NCBI GenBank assembly: GCA_947498645.1
Contig: CANMKS010000001.1
Location: 2,022,032 to 2,086,031 of the forward strand
Direction: 5' to 3'
Length of the DNA stretch: 64,000 bases
Source: an uncultured Paracoccaceae bacterium
GTDB lineage: Bacteria; Pseudomonadota; Alphaproteobacteria; Rhodobacterales; Rhodobacteraceae
The translations under genes were made by a program, and so were the position numbers. Below the pieces are notes generated by a model, which was given only the letters and a program-made list of their open reading frames with translations, was not told the DNA's origin and did not search any database. This document shows positions 27,533 to 36,679 of this stretch, piece by piece (position 1 is the first letter of the stretch; every line of letters begins with the position of its first letter).

Positions 27533-27905
27533 CCTCAATCACGCGGCGGGCGACACGGAAACACTCCAGCGCCTGCGGAACACCACAATAAATCCCGATG
27601 ACGTGGATGATTGCGCGGATTTCCTCGGTCGAAACACCGTTGGAGATGGCCCCCCGGCAATGGATTTCCCATTCGTGCATCTTGCCCAATGCACCGATCA
27701 TCGACAGGTTCATCATCGAGCGTGTCTTGGCGTCGATCACGTCATCCCCCCAGCCAAAGCCCCAGCACCACGCCGTCATCGCTTCCTGAAAGGGGCGCGT
27801 GAAGTCATCTGCGGCCGCAAGGTTCTGTTCCACATAATCCGCACCGAGCGTTGCCTTGCGTTGCTCCAGCCCTTTGAGGAACAGATCTTCGTCGAATGCG
27901 CTCAT
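27525..27905 (-). CDS. Carboxymuconolactone decarboxylase (CMD) family protein
   Basis: A 126-residue all-helical CMD/AhpD-like protein. The family core is seen in DAKTRSMMNLSMIGALGKMHEWEIHCRGAISNG and in EEIRAIIHVIGIYCGVPQALECF. The His and Glu of HEWEIH correspond to the conserved family positions; the CxxC redox motif of AhpD is absent, so decarboxylase-like or related hydrolase chemistry is more likely than peroxidase activity. ATG 27905 follows AAAGGG; the upstream extension is not supported. Substrate unknown. Confidence 0.85.
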   Translation of the reverse strand: MSAFDEDLFLKGLEQRKATLGADYVEQNLAAADDFTRPFQEAMTAWCWGFGWGDDVIDAKTRSMMNLSMIGALGKMHEWEIHCRGAISNGVSTEEIRAIIHVIGIYCGVPQALECFRVARRVIEEK

Positions 27906-28066
27906 GATGCGGCCCTTTGGGTTGACTGGATTGGCAAATGCGCAAGAACGCACTGGTCAACGCTTGATACAAGAGAGTTTATGGGATTGGGAAGAGTGGT
28001 GATGCCACAGTACTGCGCCATGCGCAGAGATCGGGAAGAATCATCTAAATCGGGGAAGGTCACCAA

Positions 28067-28141
28067 TGGCAGTCCCTAGGGGAATCGAACCCCTCTTTCC
28101 AGGTTGAAAACCTGGCGTCCTAACCGATAGACGAAGGGACC
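28067..28141 (-). tRNA. tRNA-Glu (anticodon TTC)
   Basis: On the minus strand the 75-nt sequence folds into a cloverleaf. The acceptor GGTCCCT pairs with AGGGACT, the anticodon stem CCAGG/CCTGG carries the loop with TTC, the T arm reads GAGGGGTTCGATTCCCCT, and an encoded CCA ends at 28067. The remaining ~310 bp between the CMD gene (27905) and recJ (28216) holds no other feature I can support. Confidence 0.96.
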
Positions 28142-28215
28142 GCAGTTGGTGCGCCGCTTTTAGGGAAACTGTGCCGGGCGCGCAAGAGGTTTTTGTGGCT
28201 TTTTTCTGCGAAGAT

Positions 28216-29976
28216 TTAATGGGCCGGGGCGGCGTCTTCGAGCCGCAGTTGCACCGACTGTCGCCCTTGCCAGGTGTTGATCTCTAACCGGCCCGCCAGA
28301 TGGAACCGTGCGCCGTTGTGGCCCAGCAGCATAGGCCCAAGTGGCCCGTCCATGGCACCAAAGCTGATCCCTTCGATCCGCCCGCCCAGACCATCCCCAA
28401 AGCTGATCTTGAGGTGGTTCGCGCCAACCTGTTTGGCAAAATGTATCTGACAATCAGGAAAGGCAAAGCGCGGGGCAGGGGCGCCGGCGCCAAAGGGCCC
28501 GGCATCTTCGATCTGGTTGATCAGTTCGACCGTTGCCGCGCCCGGCATCAGGATGCTGCTGATCTTGAGGTCGGCAGGACCGATATCTGCTGCCCCCTGT
28601 TTGGCCAGCAACTCGCCCAGACGCGCCATGGCCGCGTCCAGTTTGTCGCGCGCCACGGTCAGGCCGGCCGCCATCTTATGCCCACCGCCTTTGATCAGCA
28701 GCCCCTCGTGGGTCAATCGCTGGATCGCGGCCCCCAGATCAACACCGCTGACCGACCGACCGGAACCTTTGCCCTCATCCCCGTCCAGTCCGATCACAAT
28801 TGCAGGGCGGTTGGTGGCCTCTTTCAGCCGCGAGGCGACGATGCCCACCACGCCGGGGTGCCAGCCTTCGCCAGCGGCCCAGACCAGCGGACCGTCGAGC
28901 CCACGCTCTGTGGCTTGCTCAAGGGCGAGGTCACGTACTCTGGCCTCAACTTCGCGGCGGTCGGTGTTGAGTGTGTCGAGCTTTTCAGCCAGCGCCGTTG
29001 CCTCATGCGGATCATTGGTTGACAACAGCCGTGCGCCCAGATCCGCCTTGCCAATCCGTCCGCCTGCATTGACCCGCGGCCCCAGGACGAACCCCAGATG
29101 ATAGCTGGTCGGGGCCTGATCCAACCCCGCTACGTCAGCCAATGCTGTCAGGCCGATACGATTGCGTCGCGCCATAACCGTCAGCCCCTGTCGCACGAAA
29201 GCACGGTTCACACCCACAAGCGGTGCCACATCGGCCACGGTTGCCAGCCCAACCAGATCGAGCATCGCCATCAGGTCCGGCCCTTTCTGCCTGGCTTCAC
29301 GCAATTGCCGGTTGGCATCCACCAGCATCAGAAACACGACTGCCGCCGCACAAAGATGCGCAAGATCGCCGCTTTCGTCCTGCCTGTTGGGGTTCACCAC
29401 GGCCAGTGCATCCGGCAGGGTTTCCCCGCCGAGGTGGTGGTCGAGCACCACGACGTCGGCCCCTTGTGCCGCCGCAATCGGCCCGTGCGATAGCGTGCCG
29501 CAATCCACGCAGATAATCAGGTCGTGATCCTTTGCCAGCGCGGCCATCGCCGCATCATTGGGCCCATAACCTTCGTCAATCCGGTCGGGCACATAAAGGG
29601 TCGCAGGCCGCCCCATGTCGCGCAGCCAGTTGATCAAAAGGGCCGCAGAGGTGCCGCCGTCAACATCGTAGTCGGCAAAGATGGCGATGCGCTCTTTCCT
29701 GGTGACGGCTTGCAGGAACCTGCCTGTCGCCTTGTCCATATCGCGCAACCCTTGTGGATCAGGCAGCAGATCACGCAGGGTAGGTGCCAGAAAACCGTCC
29801 GCATCCGCAGCGCTCACCCCGCGCTTGGCAAGCACGCGGCACAGCGGGGCAGGCAGGCCGGTTTCCTGGGTCAGCGCCTCGGCAAGGCGATCTTCCTCTA
29901 CGGTGGGGCCAATCCAGCGGCGGCCCGTGGCAGAGATTTCAACCCCCAAAAACGCATGATCTGGTGTGTTCGTCAT
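28216..29976 (-). CDS. recJ: Single-stranded-DNA-specific exonuclease RecJ
   Basis: A 586-residue RecJ. The DHH phosphoesterase core has FADYDVDGGTSAALL (metal motif DYDVDG), VCVDCG and the DHH triad in VVLDHHLGGE. The DHHA1 domain has GEGWHPGVVGIVASR and the late GGGHKMAAG nucleotide-binding motif, followed by the OB-fold C-terminus. It degrades ssDNA 5' to 3' in recombination and mismatch repair. ATG 29976 is preferred; a TTG 12 nt upstream also keeps the frame, and neither has a strong ribosome site. It lies between glpX and tRNA-Glu on the minus strand. Confidence 0.94.
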   Translation of the reverse strand: MTNTPDHAFLGVEISATGRRWIGPTVEEDRLAEALTQETGLPAPLCRVLAKRGVSAADADGFLAPTLRDLLPDPQGLRDMDKATGRFLQAVTRKERIAIFADYDVDGGTSAALLINWLRDMGRPATLYVPDRIDEGYGPNDAAMAALAKDHDLIICVDCGTLSHGPIAAAQGADVVVLDHHLGGETLPDALAVVNPNRQDESGDLAHLCAAAVVFLMLVDANRQLREARQKGPDLMAMLDLVGLATVADVAPLVGVNRAFVRQGLTVMARRNRIGLTALADVAGLDQAPTSYHLGFVLGPRVNAGGRIGKADLGARLLSTNDPHEATALAEKLDTLNTDRREVEARVRDLALEQATERGLDGPLVWAAGEGWHPGVVGIVASRLKEATNRPAIVIGLDGDEGKGSGRSVSGVDLGAAIQRLTHEGLLIKGGGHKMAAGLTVARDKLDAAMARLGELLAKQGAADIGPADLKISSILMPGAATVELINQIEDAGPFGAGAPAPRFAFPDCQIHFAKQVGANHLKISFGDGLGGRIEGISFGAMDGPLGPMLLGHNGARFHLAGRLEINTWQGRQSVQLRLEDAAPAH

Positions 29977-29993
29977 AGTCAGCCACAATATAG

Positions 29994-30019
29994 AAAGGGC
30001 GCGGCCTGCGCCACGCCCT
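29994..30019 (-). terminator. Candidate terminator after glpX
   Basis: On the minus strand AGGGCGTGG pairs with CCGCGCCCT (one G-T pair) around a short loop, followed by TTCTAT. It lies between the glpX stop (30042) and the recJ start (29976), so recJ may need its own promoter or depend on readthrough. Confidence 0.5.
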
Positions 30020-30041
30020 ATTCTTGCATTGCTTGTCTTCT

Positions 30042-31007
30042 TTAGCTCAGTGGGTTGCGATAGATCATGCGCCGCACAGAGCCGGTCTTGGAGCGCATCA
30101 GGATCGTCTCGGCGGTCACAAAGCCAACTTCCCGTTTGATCCCCGGTACCAGCGAGCCATCGGTCACACCCGTGGCCGCAAAAATCACATCGCCCGTGAC
30201 CATGTCATCGCGGGTATAGACCCGGTCAAAATTGGTGATCCCGGCCTTTGTCGCGCGTCCACGCTCATCATCATTGCGGAACATCAGGCGGCCAAAGATC
30301 TGCCCGCCCATGCATTTGAGCGCAGCCGCAGCCAGTACACCTTCGGGCGCGCCGCCTGATCCCATATACATATCAATGCCGGTCAGGTCCGGTTCGGCGC
30401 AATGCATCACGCCTGCGACGTCACCGTCGGTGATCAGGCGGATCGCGGCGCCCGTGCTGCGCAGCTCTGCAATCATGTCCTCGTGGCGCGGACGCTCCAG
30501 CACACAGACCGTGATGTCATTGGTCGAGCAGCCCTTTGCCGCCGCCAGTGCCGAGACCCGCTCGGATGGTGACATATCAAGGGTCACGACGCCGGGGCGA
30601 AAACCCGGTCCGATGGCCAGTTTGTCCATATAGACATCAGGCGCATGCAGCATAGAGCCGCGCGGCCCCATCGCGATGACGGCCAATGCGTTGGGCATGT
30701 CCTTGGCCGTCAGTGTTGTGCCTTCCAGCGGATCCAGCGCGATGTCCACGCCGGGGCCTTTGCCCGTTCCAACTTCTTCGCCGATAAACAGCATCGGCGC
30801 TTCGTCACGCTCGCCTTCACCGATCACGACGACACCGGCGATATCCAAGCGGTTCAGCTGTGTGCGCATCGCATCCACCGCAGCTTGATCCGCCGCTTTT
30901 TCATCACCGCGTCCGATCAGTGGAGCGCAGGCAATCGCTGCGGCCTCCGAGACGCGGGCGAGGCCCAGCGAAAGGTTACGGTCGTTGAAATCAAACGTCT
31001 TTGGCAT
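30042..31007 (-). CDS. glpX: Class II fructose-1,6-bisphosphatase
   Basis: A 321-residue GlpX. The metal and substrate motifs are present: VVIGEGERDEAPM, the catalytic DPLEGTTL near residue 91, and DGDVAG and GSGGAPEGVLAAAA in the second half. It hydrolyses fructose-1,6-bisphosphate in gluconeogenesis, and in autotrophic relatives also sedoheptulose-1,7-bisphosphate. AAGGAC precedes ATG 31007. It follows hom by 87 nt on the minus strand. Confidence 0.95.
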   Translation of the reverse strand: MPKTFDFNDRNLSLGLARVSEAAAIACAPLIGRGDEKAADQAAVDAMRTQLNRLDIAGVVVIGEGERDEAPMLFIGEEVGTGKGPGVDIALDPLEGTTLTAKDMPNALAVIAMGPRGSMLHAPDVYMDKLAIGPGFRPGVVTLDMSPSERVSALAAAKGCSTNDITVCVLERPRHEDMIAELRSTGAAIRLITDGDVAGVMHCAEPDLTGIDMYMGSGGAPEGVLAAAALKCMGGQIFGRLMFRNDDERGRATKAGITNFDRVYTRDDMVTGDVIFAATGVTDGSLVPGIKREVGFVTAETILMRSKTGSVRRMIYRNPLS

Positions 31008-31093
31008 AAAACTGTCCTTTTTGGCTTATCTTTCTAAAGCCTGTCATGCGGCGCGCCACAAGGCTGTTTGCGCTAAACCCAATGTGGTTTGCT

Positions 31094-32380
31094 TTAGACC
31101 GCTTCGATTCGTATCGCGACCGGATCACCATCAACCACACCGGTTTTCTTGAAATCGACCAAGGCTTCTTCCAATGCTGTGCGCGTTGTTTTGTGGGTGA
31201 CGATGAGCACCGGGGCGGTAGTGTCTTGATGGTCGTATTGGCGCATCCGATCAATTGAGATACCGGCCTCGCCCATGGCATGGGCAACCTTGGCCAAGGC
31301 GCCGGGTTTATCCAGCAGCCGCATTCGCAAGTAGTAGGGGGCAGGCACGGCGGCTCGCGCAGCCCGCGCCTTGCGCAATGTCTTAGCAGGTTGGCCGAAG
31401 GTCGGCATACGCATCCCGCGCGCGATGTCCATGACATCCCCCATCACGGCACTGGCTGTGGGGCCTTCACCGGCACCGGGACCGCGCAGAACGATCTGGC
31501 TGACCGCGTCGCCCTCCAGCACCACCATATTGGTGCCGCCTGCAAGTTGGCCCAAGGGCGAGGTGACCGGCACAAGGCAAGGCGACATGCGTTGCTCCAG
31601 CCCGCGCCCTGTCATCTGGGCCACACCCAGCAGCTTGATCTTGTAACCCATATCGGCGGCTTGGCGGATATCGTCGATCGTGACCGACCCGATGCCTTCC
31701 AATTCAACAGCGTCAAAATCCACCTGTGTGCCAAAAGCGATAGAGGACAAGAGCGCCAGCTTGTGACCGGCATCAATGCCGCCCACGTCCAGCTCTGGAT
31801 CAGCTTCGAGGAAGCCTAGCTGATTGGCCTCATCAAACACGGCCTCATAGCTGAGCCCGGCATCCTCCATCCGCGTCAGGATGTAGTTGCAGCTGCCATT
31901 CATCACACCCATGACGCGGGTAATTTCATTGCCAGCCAGACCTTCGGTCAGTGACTTCACAACCGGGATGCCACCGGCGACGGCGGCCTCAAAGCGAATG
32001 ACCTGACCTGCATCTTCGGCGGCCTCTGCCAATGCCTGACCATGGATCGCGAGCAAGGCCTTATTGGCGCTGACCACGTCTTTGCCAGCGGCGATGGCCG
32101 CTTCGGTTGCGTGTTTCGCAGGGCCTTCGTGGCCGCCCATGACTTCGACGAAGACATCCACATCAGCACGTTTAGCCAATGCAACCGGATCATCTACCCA
32201 ATCGTAACCCGACAGGTCCACATCCCGGTTTTTGGTCTTGGAGCGCGCGGAAACTGCGGTGATGACAACAGGCCGACCGGCGCGCTGTTCCAGCAACGTC
32301 GCGTGGTTCTGCACAATCCGTACAATGCCGACCCCAACGGTGCCCAGACCGGCGATTCCAAGGCGTAGTGGTGTAGTCAT
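31094..32380 (-). CDS. hom: Homoserine dehydrogenase
   Basis: A 428-residue homoserine dehydrogenase. The N-terminal NAD(P) domain starts RLGIAGLGTVGVGIV, the catalytic region has VVSANKALLA and the GGIPVVKSLTEGLAGNEI segment, and ELDVGGIDAGHKLALL follows. A C-terminal ACT domain (about 345-428, YYLRMRLLDKPGALAKVAHAM) implies threonine feedback control. It makes homoserine for threonine and methionine. ATG 32380 matches the family start; the open frame continues 156 nt upstream without family similarity. Confidence 0.96.
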   Translation of the reverse strand: MTTPLRLGIAGLGTVGVGIVRIVQNHATLLEQRAGRPVVITAVSARSKTKNRDVDLSGYDWVDDPVALAKRADVDVFVEVMGGHEGPAKHATEAAIAAGKDVVSANKALLAIHGQALAEAAEDAGQVIRFEAAVAGGIPVVKSLTEGLAGNEITRVMGVMNGSCNYILTRMEDAGLSYEAVFDEANQLGFLEADPELDVGGIDAGHKLALLSSIAFGTQVDFDAVELEGIGSVTIDDIRQAADMGYKIKLLGVAQMTGRGLEQRMSPCLVPVTSPLGQLAGGTNMVVLEGDAVSQIVLRGPGAGEGPTASAVMGDVMDIARGMRMPTFGQPAKTLRKARAARAAVPAPYYLRMRLLDKPGALAKVAHAMGEAGISIDRMRQYDHQDTTAPVLIVTHKTTRTALEEALVDFKKTGVVDGDPVAIRIEAV

Positions 32381-32435
32381 GTGGTCGGGTTCCATCGTTG
32401 CAATATCGTCGCCTTCGTCTAGCGAATAGACAGGG

Positions 32436-32666
32436 CTACTGCAACGCGCCGATGTTGATCCGCCTGATACGGGCAGCGCGGGCCTGCAATGCCGCGATAC
32501 GGATGGCGAGCATATCTTCTTCTGCATTCGTCGCAACCGGCGCCAACGGCACTGCTGTCAGATCCGGGTAGGGCGCTTGGCGTGCGGCGTCACTGATCGT
32601 GCCTTCCAACGCGGGAAAGGCTGTACAAGCACCAAGGGCAAAGAGAAGAAGGGCGGTCAGTCGCAT
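32436..32666 (-). CDS. Small putative lipoprotein
   Basis: A 76-residue protein beginning MRLTALLLFALGACTAF, a short basic N-terminus and hydrophobic core ending in a lipobox-like LGAC, so Cys13 is a likely lipidation site. The mature part is rich in Ala and Arg with no known domain. It is 55 nt upstream of hom on the same strand and divergent from the TetR gene. The longer frame to 32723 is not used, since the signal sequence starts at 32666. Function unknown. Confidence 0.6.
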   Translation of the reverse strand: MRLTALLLFALGACTAFPALEGTISDAARQAPYPDLTAVPLAPVATNAEEDMLAIRIAALQARAARIRRINIGALQ

Positions 32667-32724
32667 GGGCGCACCATAGTCGTCCCGGATCATCAGGGGC
32701 AATGGCATTTGCAGGCTTTGCAAA

Positions 32725-32738
32725 TGAACGGTTGTTCA
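32725..32738. promoter_or_regulatory. Inverted-repeat operator next to the TetR gene
   Basis: TGAAC-GGTT-GTTCA, a perfect 5-bp inverted repeat with a 4-bp spacer, lies 14 bp before the TetR start codon in the 86-bp gap to the divergent lipoprotein gene. Size and position fit an autoregulatory TetR operator. Confidence 0.5.
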
Positions 32739-32752
32739 GTTAGACGGGTTTC

Positions 32753-33340
32753 ATGGCGCGCAAGCAAGGTTCTCATTCTGAAATCACCGGGCCGAAGGTG
32801 CAGGCGGCAGCGCTTCAACTGATTGCGCAGCATGGGTTTGCAGCTGTTACTATGCGCCAAATCGCGGCGCAGGTGGGCGTACAGGCCGGTGCGCTTTATA
32901 ACTACACGCCTGACAAACAAAGCCTGCTTTTTGAGTTGATGCGCACGCATATGACCGATCTGCTGGCCGCTTGGGATTCCGCAGATATTCAAGGTGATCC
33001 GTTCACACGGTTGGAGGGTTTCACGCGGTTCCATATCCGATTTCATCTGCCCCGCGCCGATCAAGTGTTTGTGGCCTATATGGAGCTGCGCAACCTGTCG
33101 CCCGAAAACTTCGCCCGGATCGAAGCGATGCGGCACCGCTATGAAGACGCCTTGGAAGAAATCCTGCGGGCGGGCGAGGCGAAAGGTGTTTTCGAAATGG
33201 ATGATACGCGGGTGACGACAATGGCCCTTATCGGCATGCTGACCGGGCTGTCACATTGGTATCGCACGGACGGGCGCCTGCCGACCGCAAAGATCGAGGC
33301 GATTTATTGGGATTTGGTGCGCAAGGCGGTCGCAGCCTAG
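32753..33340 (+). CDS. TetR family transcriptional regulator
   Basis: A 195-residue TetR-type repressor. The N-terminal helix-turn-helix (about 12-58) has AALQLIAQHGFAAVTMRQIAAQVGVQAGALYNYTPDKQSLL with the usual YxY-type turn. The ligand domain contains FTRFHIRFHLPRADQVFVAYMELRNLSPEN, which resembles regulators of acyl-CoA or aromatic catabolism, but the ligand is unknown. It is followed 50 nt later by a membrane protein gene on the same strand. Confidence 0.88.
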   Translation: MARKQGSHSEITGPKVQAAALQLIAQHGFAAVTMRQIAAQVGVQAGALYNYTPDKQSLLFELMRTHMTDLLAAWDSADIQGDPFTRLEGFTRFHIRFHLPRADQVFVAYMELRNLSPENFARIEAMRHRYEDALEEILRAGEAKGVFEMDDTRVTTMALIGMLTGLSHWYRTDGRLPTAKIEAIYWDLVRKAVAA

Positions 33341-33390
33341 GCATTCCCGCGCGCTTCGGCTAAGCCGTTACAAATCGCAAAGGACATCGC

Positions 33391-33879
33391 ATGTTTCAGC
33401 CGGACCAGGACGGCATCTATGCCACCGTGCAGGCATCACAGGGGCGGCGCTGGTTTGCCTATGGTGTCTTGTTTTCGCTTGGAGCGTTGGTGATCTACAC
33501 CACGTTGACGCAACCGCCTGCCCTGCAATGGATGGTGTTTATGCTGGTTTTTGGCGTGGCGATGCTCTGGCTGGCCGAAAAGCTGCGGCGCGCGACGACG
33601 CAGGTGATTACGCTGACGGAAACGGATCTGCGGGACAGTTCGGGCGTGGTCCTGGCCGAGATTGCAGATATCGCAACTGTTTCGCGGGGTGCCTTTGCTT
33701 TGAAACCGTCAAATGGATTTACGCTTGTGTTGAACAGCAAAAAGCCCCGCGCCTGGGCACCGGGGCTTTGGTGGCGTATCGGTCGCCGTGTGGGGGTAGG
33801 AGGCGTCACAGCCGCCGGTCAATCAAGATTCATGGCCGAACAGGTTGCCTTACGGCTTGAGGCCTCAAAGAAGCGCTAG
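33391..33879 (+). CDS. Hypothetical protein with two transmembrane helices
   Basis: A 162-residue protein that I do not recognise by name. It has two hydrophobic helices (about residues 20-40 and 47-66), then a soluble beta-rich segment (VITLTETDLRDSSGVVLAEIADIATVSR). That resembles small PH-like bacterial membrane proteins that carry a hydrophobic hairpin followed by a PH-like domain. It may form a unit with the TetR gene. Its stop overlaps that of the convergent TadE-like gene by 4 bp. Confidence 0.7.
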   Translation: MFQPDQDGIYATVQASQGRRWFAYGVLFSLGALVIYTTLTQPPALQWMVFMLVFGVAMLWLAEKLRRATTQVITLTETDLRDSSGVVLAEIADIATVSRGAFALKPSNGFTLVLNSKKPRAWAPGLWWRIGRRVGVGGVTAAGQSRFMAEQVALRLEASKKR

Positions 33880-34463
33880 CACCTCTTTACGCCGTTGTTC
33901 TGCAGAAAGCACAGTTGGCCGGGGCGCGGACGAATGACAATGTATGTCTGAAACGTCACATCATCGAGGTTGGTGCTGGTAAATGGACCAAGTCCAACCG
34001 AAAATGGCGCATCATATTCTGTCCGGGTCTGTAGCAGAATGGCGCGGTCACCATCTGCAAGCGCTGGAAGCCGGCCCGCAGCCTTCAAGTTGGTGAGTTC
34101 GGCATTGGTGTAGTTCGGCGCCATGCCCCGGTTTCTTGACCAGATGCGGCGGTAAGAGTCGGTACTTTCTTGGTAGGTGTAGACCGTAATACGAAAATCG
34201 GGGTGGGATTCTTCGTAAGTCAGTTCACGCAGGATACTCCGCGCATTGTTAAGATACGTATTGTCGACATCCACCGTTTCACGGCTGAACATATCCGCAA
34301 TGGTCAGTGCTGCGCGATTGCTATTCGATTCCACGCGGAAGAGATCGAAGTAGACATAGGTCGACAGCAGAGCCCAGACCAATATGGGGGTAACCAACAA
34401 AAGCTCGATCGACATTGAGCCGTTTTGGTCATCCCGAAATTTGCGCAAGTATGTCCGCATCAC
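33876..34463 (-). CDS. TadE-like pilus assembly protein
   Basis: A 195-residue protein with an N-terminal prepilin-like segment: basic residues, then GSMSIELLLVTPILVWALL, a hydrophobic helix with Glu at the +5 region as in class III (TadV-cleaved) pseudopilins. The rest is a periplasmic domain of alternating strands. It is the last of three minus-strand genes and starts 3 nt after the previous stop. It likely acts as a minor pilin in a Flp/Tad pilus. Base composition here is visibly more AT-rich than in flanking genes. Confidence 0.78.
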   Translation of the reverse strand: MMRTYLRKFRDDQNGSMSIELLLVTPILVWALLSTYVYFDLFRVESNSNRAALTIADMFSRETVDVDNTYLNNARSILRELTYEESHPDFRITVYTYQESTDSYRRIWSRNRGMAPNYTNAELTNLKAAGRLPALADGDRAILLQTRTEYDAPFSVGLGPFTSTNLDDVTFQTYIVIRPRPGQLCFLQNNGVKRC

Positions 34464-34466
34464 GCT

Positions 34467-35066
34467 TTATTCCACCTCGAGCATATAGGGTTCAACGACA
34501 AAGGCTGACATTGATACCAGCGCATGTGAACCGGCCGCGGCGCCACCACTGTTGTTGTCAACGATCGTTTGCCCAATGCTTGCCACGCGTGTTCTGCCGA
34601 TATTGCTTATTGGAAAAAAGGGATCAATACGAACGCAGGCGCGAATGAACATCAGTTGGTTGTTGGCCAGATTATCAATCTGACTGTTGTCTACGGTCAT
34701 GTCGCCGCGGTCGATGCATTGTACCTCGTTTGGAACATCTGCCCAGAGATGTGGGTCACGTGCAAGAAGTTCAATTTCCATCTGGTTTTCGCAGTCTTCA
34801 ATAATCAATGCTGCGTCGCAAATTCGCTCACGAAACGTGTCGCGGGTTGGCGAAGTCTGCGCACCGATGCGCACATCGCGCACGGCAATGTCAACGCCAC
34901 GCTCCAGCATGACATGACGCAGCGATATGATACCGGTTTCAAATGTCATCAGAAAAAAACTGAAGAACACGGGAAAGATAATCACGAACTCCAGCGACGT
35001 GGTGCCGCGGTCATCTGCCGCAAACCTGCGCCAGACGGCGCTGATATTTGACATCAAGTGTTGCAT
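34467..35066 (-). CDS. TadE-like pilus assembly protein (second)
   Basis: A 199-residue protein with the same design as its downstream neighbour: DDRGTTSLEFVIIFPVFFSFFLM, a class III prepilin-like helix with Glu after the cleavage region, then a periplasmic domain with three cysteines (in ICDAA, EDCEN and QCIDRG) and one in RACVR that may form disulfides. Its ATG overlaps the TadG-like stop (TGATG). Probably a minor pseudopilin that works with the TadG-like protein. Confidence 0.8.
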   Translation of the reverse strand: MQHLMSNISAVWRRFAADDRGTTSLEFVIIFPVFFSFFLMTFETGIISLRHVMLERGVDIAVRDVRIGAQTSPTRDTFRERICDAALIIEDCENQMEIELLARDPHLWADVPNEVQCIDRGDMTVDNSQIDNLANNQLMFIRACVRIDPFFPISNIGRTRVASIGQTIVDNNSGGAAAGSHALVSMSAFVVEPYMLEVE

Positions 35067-36679
35067 CAGAGGTTCAACCGCAGTGCTGTGATCTGGCGGG
35101 CGATCGCGTCAAAGATATCGTCGATGCCGCTTTCATCGTCTGCACCTGTCAGATCGGTCGTATAGGCAAAGCTATCGGGATCACCCTCGACGCATTCCTC
35201 CATCTCTTGCTCGCCGTGGGCGGTTGACCCCATTGCAATCGTAAAGACGGTGTATTCCGCGGTAGCCAGATCGCACAGTTGCTGCATCCATGTGTCGTGC
35301 AATGCCGCAGTCGTCGGGTAGTCAGTCAGGCCGGCAGAACTGTGGCCATCCGTGTCTCTGTAGTACAACCAGTAATTCAGACCATACTCAGACCAGATAT
35401 CTTGCCATTCGTATGCCGTATAGACATCACCCGCATCGTCATCGTTCCAATAGTGGTCTTCCTCGATCCGCTGGCCGCGAACATTTTCACCGTCAGTCAT
35501 GAGGATCAGATATTTGACCGTATTGGCGTCTGTATAGTCGGCAGGCCGTGACCCGCGGAAAGCATCGTCAACGGTGCTGACACTGCCAAGCAGATTGCGC
35601 ATGGACGGATCAAGAAGCGACACGCCCCACTTCAAACCCAGGTGGATAGAGGTAAACGTCGTCGGGCGATAATCTTCGATCGCACCCTTCAATTCAGCCG
35701 CATCCTGGGACAAGAAAATGATCTGTTCAAAGTCTTCTTCTGGGCAGACCGGGTAGTCGATGCCTGAATCCCAAGAGCTGTAGTGCTCAAAATACTCGAC
35801 CTGCTTATAGACGCGCGATGTATCAAGGGTCAGCGTGTTGTACTCTTCCTCAAGGAAATCAACGCAACGCGCCGGGTTCGTGTAGTAAGGTCCCAACAGT
35901 GGGTCAATGACCGCCACGGTGCCAACATCGAGCGTAGGATCTGCGGCGAATTCATCGTTTGTGACAAAGGAACTGATCGGATCAATTCCGCTTTCAAAAA
36001 CTGTATCCGGGCGTGTGTTCAACCGATGGAAGATGTCATCGCCGATCCCCACGTGCTGTGAATAGGCAACCAGATTGATTGAAATGCGGTCCTCGTACTC
36101 TGGCAAAAGTAAGTCATCGATAAAATTCATTGCCGCTTCGCGGAGCAATTCCATCTTTGTGGTGTTTTCGCTGCTCACCCAATTGCCCATCGAACCAGAG
36201 ATATCGAGCACAAGTGTCACCTCAACATTGCCGGTGCCTTCGACAGCGGCAGAGCGGGCAGGTGCCGTGAGTGTGTCAATGCCAATCAGCCTCAGATAAA
36301 AGGTATCGACATCAACCTCAGCCTCAACAGAAACGGAGCGGCTGTTGTTTGATGGATCAACGTTTGGGGTGCCGACGATTGCACCGCCGTAGCCCTGTGT
36401 GTCGAAGAAGTTGATAACCACTTCGTCGGGCTCGAGCGTCTGGTCAAGTTCTGCTGCCGCCAGCACTGCGCGGTCTGCGACACTTTGCAACATTGCGCGA
36501 CGCGATTCAAAACGCATGAAATCGACGGCCATGCCGCCAAGTACGAGCATCACGACCAACAACAACAGCGTCATAACAATGATGCTACCGTCTTCGTCCC
36601 GACCAAACTGGCGCAAGAACGCAGCGCGCGACTGTTTCAAAAGAGAAACTCGTGTCGTGGTGTCTTTCGTTTGCAGCAT
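35066..36679 (-). CDS. TadG-like protein with von Willebrand A domain
   Basis: A 537-residue protein. The N-terminal Tad-like segment (about 28-75, DEDGSIIVMTLLLLVVML then a helix rich in Ala and Arg) anchors it. A von Willebrand factor A domain begins near residue 155 with the MIDAS motif DISGSMG and continues to MTDGEN. Such proteins are thought to act at the cell surface in Flp/Tad pilus assembly or adhesion. GGGGAA precedes ATG 36679. It heads the three-gene cluster; the Tad ATPase, secretin and prepilin peptidase genes are not in the window. Confidence 0.85.
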   Translation of the reverse strand: MLQTKDTTTRVSLLKQSRAAFLRQFGRDEDGSIIVMTLLLLVVMLVLGGMAVDFMRFESRRAMLQSVADRAVLAAAELDQTLEPDEVVINFFDTQGYGGAIVGTPNVDPSNNSRSVSVEAEVDVDTFYLRLIGIDTLTAPARSAAVEGTGNVEVTLVLDISGSMGNWVSSENTTKMELLREAAMNFIDDLLLPEYEDRISINLVAYSQHVGIGDDIFHRLNTRPDTVFESGIDPISSFVTNDEFAADPTLDVGTVAVIDPLLGPYYTNPARCVDFLEEEYNTLTLDTSRVYKQVEYFEHYSSWDSGIDYPVCPEEDFEQIIFLSQDAAELKGAIEDYRPTTFTSIHLGLKWGVSLLDPSMRNLLGSVSTVDDAFRGSRPADYTDANTVKYLILMTDGENVRGQRIEEDHYWNDDDAGDVYTAYEWQDIWSEYGLNYWLYYRDTDGHSSAGLTDYPTTAALHDTWMQQLCDLATAEYTVFTIAMGSTAHGEQEMEECVEGDPDSFAYTTDLTGADDESGIDDIFDAIARQITALRLNL

